Source: Sedimentisphaerales bacterium (GTDB taxonomy: Bacteria > Planctomycetota > Phycisphaerae > Sedimentisphaerales > Anaerohalosphaeraceae). From it: DNA of 64,000 nt. Location: the NCBI GenBank assembly GCA_016926155.1, contig JAFGPC010000089.1:1-64000 (forward strand), in the 5' to 3' direction. The notes beneath the pieces were generated by a model, which searched no databases, was not told the DNA's origin, and saw only the letters and a list, made by a program, of their open reading frames with translations. Shown piece by piece: positions 61,248 to 64,000 of this stretch (the first letter of the stretch is position 1; each line of letters begins with the position of its first letter). The translations under genes and the position numbers were made by a program.

Positions 61248-63038
61248 GTGCGAGCAAAATCAATCCTTACTTTGTGTGACGGCCCCACTTGTATCCACAA
61301 GAACAGCCGTGTTATCCGTGAGGCTCTGGAAGCCGAGATATGTAAGCATGGACTCAGCGAAGAGGTGGGCATCCACCTTTCCGGTTGTCTGGGCATGTGC
61401 TCTAAGGGTCCGATTCTTATTATCAATCCGGGCTATACCATTTATGGCGGTATAACCGTAGAAGACATCCCGGAGATCGTCCAGGAACATCTGGTCCATC
61501 GGCAACCCGTAGCTCGTCTTGTAGTCCAGGAAGATCATTTATATAATCGCTTCTTTCGAATCTTTGGAGATGTCGATTTTTTCGGCCGACAGATGCGAAT
61601 TGCCCTTCGAAACTGTGGCATCATCGATCCTGAAAGTATTGACGATTATCTGTCTGTACGCGGTTATGAGGCTCTGGCCAAGGTTTTAACCGGCATGAGT
61701 CCTAGGGAAGTAATTGCCGAGGTTAAAAAAGCCGGTCTTCGTGGTCGCGGGGGAGCAGGTTTTCCTACAGGTCTGAAATGGGACATTACCGCCCGGGAAA
61801 CCAGTGATGAAAAATATGTTATCTGTAATGCCGATGAAGGCGATCCCGGGGCGTTTATGGATCGAAGCGCGATTGAAGGAGATCCCCATACTGTTCTGGA
61901 AGGGATCACGATCGGCGGTTACGCGATCGGGGCAGTTAAGGGGATTGTCTACATCCGAGCCGAATATCCGCTGGCGATTAAACGACTGGAAAAGGCGATT
62001 GCCGCCGCCCGGGAAAACGGGTTGCTGGGTAACAATATCCTTGGCAGTAACTTTTCCTTCGATATTGAAATCCGTCTTGGAGCCGGCGCCTTTGTCTGTG
62101 GAGAAGAAACCGCCCTCATTCACTCCATCGAGGGTCGTCGTGGCATGCCTACGCCTCGACCGCCTTATCCATCTGTCAAGGGCCTGTTTGGCAAACCTAC
62201 ACTGATTAACAACGTGGAGACATGGGCCAATATCCCCGTTATCATTCTCGATGGCGGCGAATGGTTCAGTACCGTCGGTACCGAGACCAGCAAAGGAACT
62301 AAGGTTTTCGCCTTGGCTGGAAAAGTTCATAATACCGGATTGATAGAAGTGCCAATGGGGACAACACTTCGTGAAATTATCTACGACATCGGGGGCGGTA
62401 TTCCTGATGGGAAAAAATTTAAAGCCGTCCAGACCGGTGGTCCTTCCGGAGGCTGCCTGCCGGAAGACTATCTCGACACGCAGATTGATTATGAATCTCT
62501 GGCGGCGGCCGGATCGATTATGGGCTCGGGGGGAATGATCGTCATCGATGAAGATTCCTGCATGGTGAACCTTGCTAAATTCTTTTTGGAGTTCACACAG
62601 GATGAATCCTGCGGCAAATGTACGCCCTGCCGTGGCGGCACCAAACGGATGCTGGAGATCCTGACTCGCATTACGGAGGGCAATGGAAAAGAAGGCGATA
62701 TCGAAAAACTCGAACGGTTGGGCAATATGATTCGAAAGGCATCGCTTTGCGGTCTGGGCCAGTCTGCACCCAATCCCGTGCTCAGTACCCTGAAAAATTT
62801 CCGTCATGAGTATGAAGAGCATATTTATCAAAAGAAGTGCCGTGCCGGGATTTGTTCGAATCTGGTGACATACGAAATCACAGAAAAATGTATCGGCTGC
62901 GGTGCCTGCCGTCGGGTTTGTCCGGTCAACGCCATCGCCGGTAAGCGACAGGAACAGCATGTAATCAACCAGGAAACCTGCATCAAATGCGGGCAGTGTT
63001 TTACTACCTGTAAATTTGACGCGATTGTCAAAGCATGA
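61248..63038 (+). CDS. hndC: NADH/NADP-linked hydrogenase flavoprotein subunit, HydB/HndC
   Basis: 596 residues. N-terminal thioredoxin-like [2Fe-2S] domain (Cys10, Cys15, Cys47, Cys51), NuoF-like FMN/NAD domain with GRGGAGFPTGLKW and GAGAFVCGEETALI, SLBB domain, a [4Fe-4S] site in ESCGKCTPCRGG with a later Cys, and two C-terminal [4Fe-4S] ferredoxin motifs CIGCGACRRVCP and CIKCGQCFTTCK. It oxidises or reduces NAD(P)H for the hydrogenase. GTG start at 61248 with AAGGAAA upstream. It lies 8 bases before the hydrogenase gene. Confidence 0.95.
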   Translation: MRAKSILTLCDGPTCIHKNSRVIREALEAEICKHGLSEEVGIHLSGCLGMCSKGPILIINPGYTIYGGITVEDIPEIVQEHLVHRQPVARLVVQEDHLYNRFFRIFGDVDFFGRQMRIALRNCGIIDPESIDDYLSVRGYEALAKVLTGMSPREVIAEVKKAGLRGRGGAGFPTGLKWDITARETSDEKYVICNADEGDPGAFMDRSAIEGDPHTVLEGITIGGYAIGAVKGIVYIRAEYPLAIKRLEKAIAAARENGLLGNNILGSNFSFDIEIRLGAGAFVCGEETALIHSIEGRRGMPTPRPPYPSVKGLFGKPTLINNVETWANIPVIILDGGEWFSTVGTETSKGTKVFALAGKVHNTGLIEVPMGTTLREIIYDIGGGIPDGKKFKAVQTGGPSGGCLPEDYLDTQIDYESLAAAGSIMGSGGMIVIDEDSCMVNLAKFFLEFTQDESCGKCTPCRGGTKRMLEILTRITEGNGKEGDIEKLERLGNMIRKASLCGLGQSAPNPVLSTLKNFRHEYEEHIYQKKCRAGICSNLVTYEITEKCIGCGACRRVCPVNAIAGKRQEQHVINQETCIKCGQCFTTCKFDAIVKA

Positions 63039-63046
63039 GGATGATC

Positions 63047-64000
63047 ATGGAGAAATCAATTACAATCCATATTAACAACAAACCATATACAGTCGATTCC
63101 GGCCAGACGATCATGCAGGCCGCCGATAAACTCGGTTTTCATATCCCCCGCTTGTGTTATCACCCCAAGCTGAGCATCGAGGGCGCCTGCCGTGTATGCA
63201 TCGTTGAGGTGGAAGGCATGAAGAATTATGTCGCCTCCTGCTCTTTTCCCGTCAACGACGGCATGAAGATCCACACCAACACGACCGAATTGAGACGAGC
63301 CCGAAGGGATATCGTGGAACTAATCCTCGACAATCATCCGCTGGATTGCCACACCTGCGACCGAAACGGAACCTGTGAACTGCAGCGGCTTTCCTATAGC
63401 ATGGGAATCAAGGCACGCCATTTTGAAGGCGAAAGGAAACACTATGACGAAGACCTGTCCAGCCGGGCGGTCGTGCGGAATCCGAACAAATGTATTTTAT
63501 GCGGTCGCTGTGTGCGAATCTGCAGCGAGGTGCAAAATGTGCATAACCTCAGCCAGGCCCATCGTGGATTTCGCACAGTCGTCATGCCGGCCTATAACAT
63601 GCCGTTCAGCGAATCGGTTTGTACGGCCTGCGGACAATGTATTAATGTCTGTCCGACAGCGGCCTTTGTGGAAAAAAGTTATACGCAGGAATTGTTCGAG
63701 CAATTAAACGATCCGAACTTGATTAAAGTCGTCCAGTTTGCGCCGTCGGTTCGTGCTGCCATCGGGGAAGCCTTTGGTCTGGAGCCAGGTCATAATATGG
63801 AAGGCCAATTGGTGGCGGCCCTCCGCAAGCTGGGATTCGATTATGTATTTGATACCCAATTTTCCGCCGATTTAACAATCATGGAAGAGGCTAGTGAGTT
63901 TCTTGAACGTATTCAAAACAAAGGCGTCTTGCCGATGATTACCTCCTGTTCCAGCGCATGGATGAAATGCATGGAGCAGTTTTATCCGGATTTGATCGAT
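63047..64000 (+). CDS. hndD: [FeFe]-hydrogenase catalytic subunit HydA/HndD, 5' part
   Basis: Partial: 318 codons from ATG 63047 (GAGG six bases upstream) run off the right edge. N-terminal [2Fe-2S] domain (Cys37, Cys48, Cys51, Cys65), a His97-Cys101-Cys104-Cys110 [4Fe-4S] site, two [4Fe-4S] ferredoxin motifs (Cys149-159 and Cys192-202), and the start of the H-domain. The first H-cluster motif reads TSCSSAW (Cys301) where the common form is TSCCPxW. The L2 and L3 motifs lie outside the window. It produces or consumes H2. Confidence 0.94.
   Translation, partial: MEKSITIHINNKPYTVDSGQTIMQAADKLGFHIPRLCYHPKLSIEGACRVCIVEVEGMKNYVASCSFPVNDGMKIHTNTTELRRARRDIVELILDNHPLDCHTCDRNGTCELQRLSYSMGIKARHFEGERKHYDEDLSSRAVVRNPNKCILCGRCVRICSEVQNVHNLSQAHRGFRTVVMPAYNMPFSESVCTACGQCINVCPTAAFVEKSYTQELFEQLNDPNLIKVVQFAPSVRAAIGEAFGLEPGHNMEGQLVAALRKLGFDYVFDTQFSADLTIMEEASEFLERIQNKGVLPMITSCSSAWMKCMEQFYPDLID

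Noticed and set aside
61686-62960. Long open frame on the minus strand opposite the hydrogenase flavoprotein gene
   Set aside because: The plus-strand HydB/HndC gene explains this DNA.

Overview
The window looks like a chromosomal segment from an anaerobic, saccharolytic, Gram-negative bacterium. I infer a member of the Planctomycetota, class Phycisphaerae (Sedimentisphaerales-like). The reasons are Tat-exported sulfatase and sugar-isomerase-like proteins, many large secreted glycosidases, a secreted double FAD oxidoreductase, a small histone-fold protein, Rex control and an NAD-linked [FeFe]-hydrogenase operon. No rRNA, tRNA, CRISPR array, insertion sequence or prophage was recognised, so the lineage call is inference only.

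Layout: 1-2073 (minus) holds the start of a CcsA-like gene, resB and a zinc-ribbon membrane protein. 2320-10438 (plus) is housekeeping: Lon, Pgi, mannose-1-phosphate guanylyltransferase, RuvX and the NfnAB transhydrogenase pair. 10440-18312 (minus) has a CheW-like protein, a GH130 phosphorylase, a 1147-residue double FAD oxidoreductase and a GH-A clan glycosidase with an inserted CBM. 18477-20104 (plus) is a compact YbjQ-YbjQ-PrsW cluster. 20140-33428 mixes a sulfatase, a TIM-barrel isomerase-like protein, a very large unclassified secreted glycosidase-like protein, an S9 peptidase, an MBL-fold hydrolase, a PQQ-like propeller and a GH144-like enzyme. 33486-34687 has two small minus-strand genes and the histone-fold gene.

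35127-40407 (plus) is an alpha-glucan storage cluster: GT4 synthase-like, GH57, GH133 debranching enzyme and a CPBP protease. 40452-46698 holds DAHP synthase, an unusually long type IB topoisomerase, a TPR protein and a receiver-only regulator. 46889-53669 has an HAD phosphomutase-like gene facing a tightly coupled minus-strand run (LOR protein, GT4, secreted beta-propeller hydrolase, Asp/Glu racemase-like, GH130, KdgK-like kinase). 53732-57473 contains a divergent GH127 / sialidase-like pair, followed by a truncated FRG-domain gene.

The right end (58260 to the window edge) is a Rex-controlled operon. Two Rex-type operators sit around a good sigma-70-like promoter. They are followed by rex, a Cache-HAMP histidine kinase overlapping rex by 4 bases, an HndB-like ferredoxin, the NuoF-like HndC/HydB subunit and the first 318 residues of the [FeFe]-hydrogenase HndD/HydA. 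With NfnAB this gives a coherent picture of anaerobic redox balancing (NADH, NADPH, ferredoxin, H2) fed by polysaccharide breakdown. The most unusual items are the histone-fold protein, the 632-residue topoisomerase IB, the YbjQ-YbjQ-PrsW module, the double-FAD fusion with an inserted lectin-like domain, and the histidine kinase inside the hydrogenase operon.
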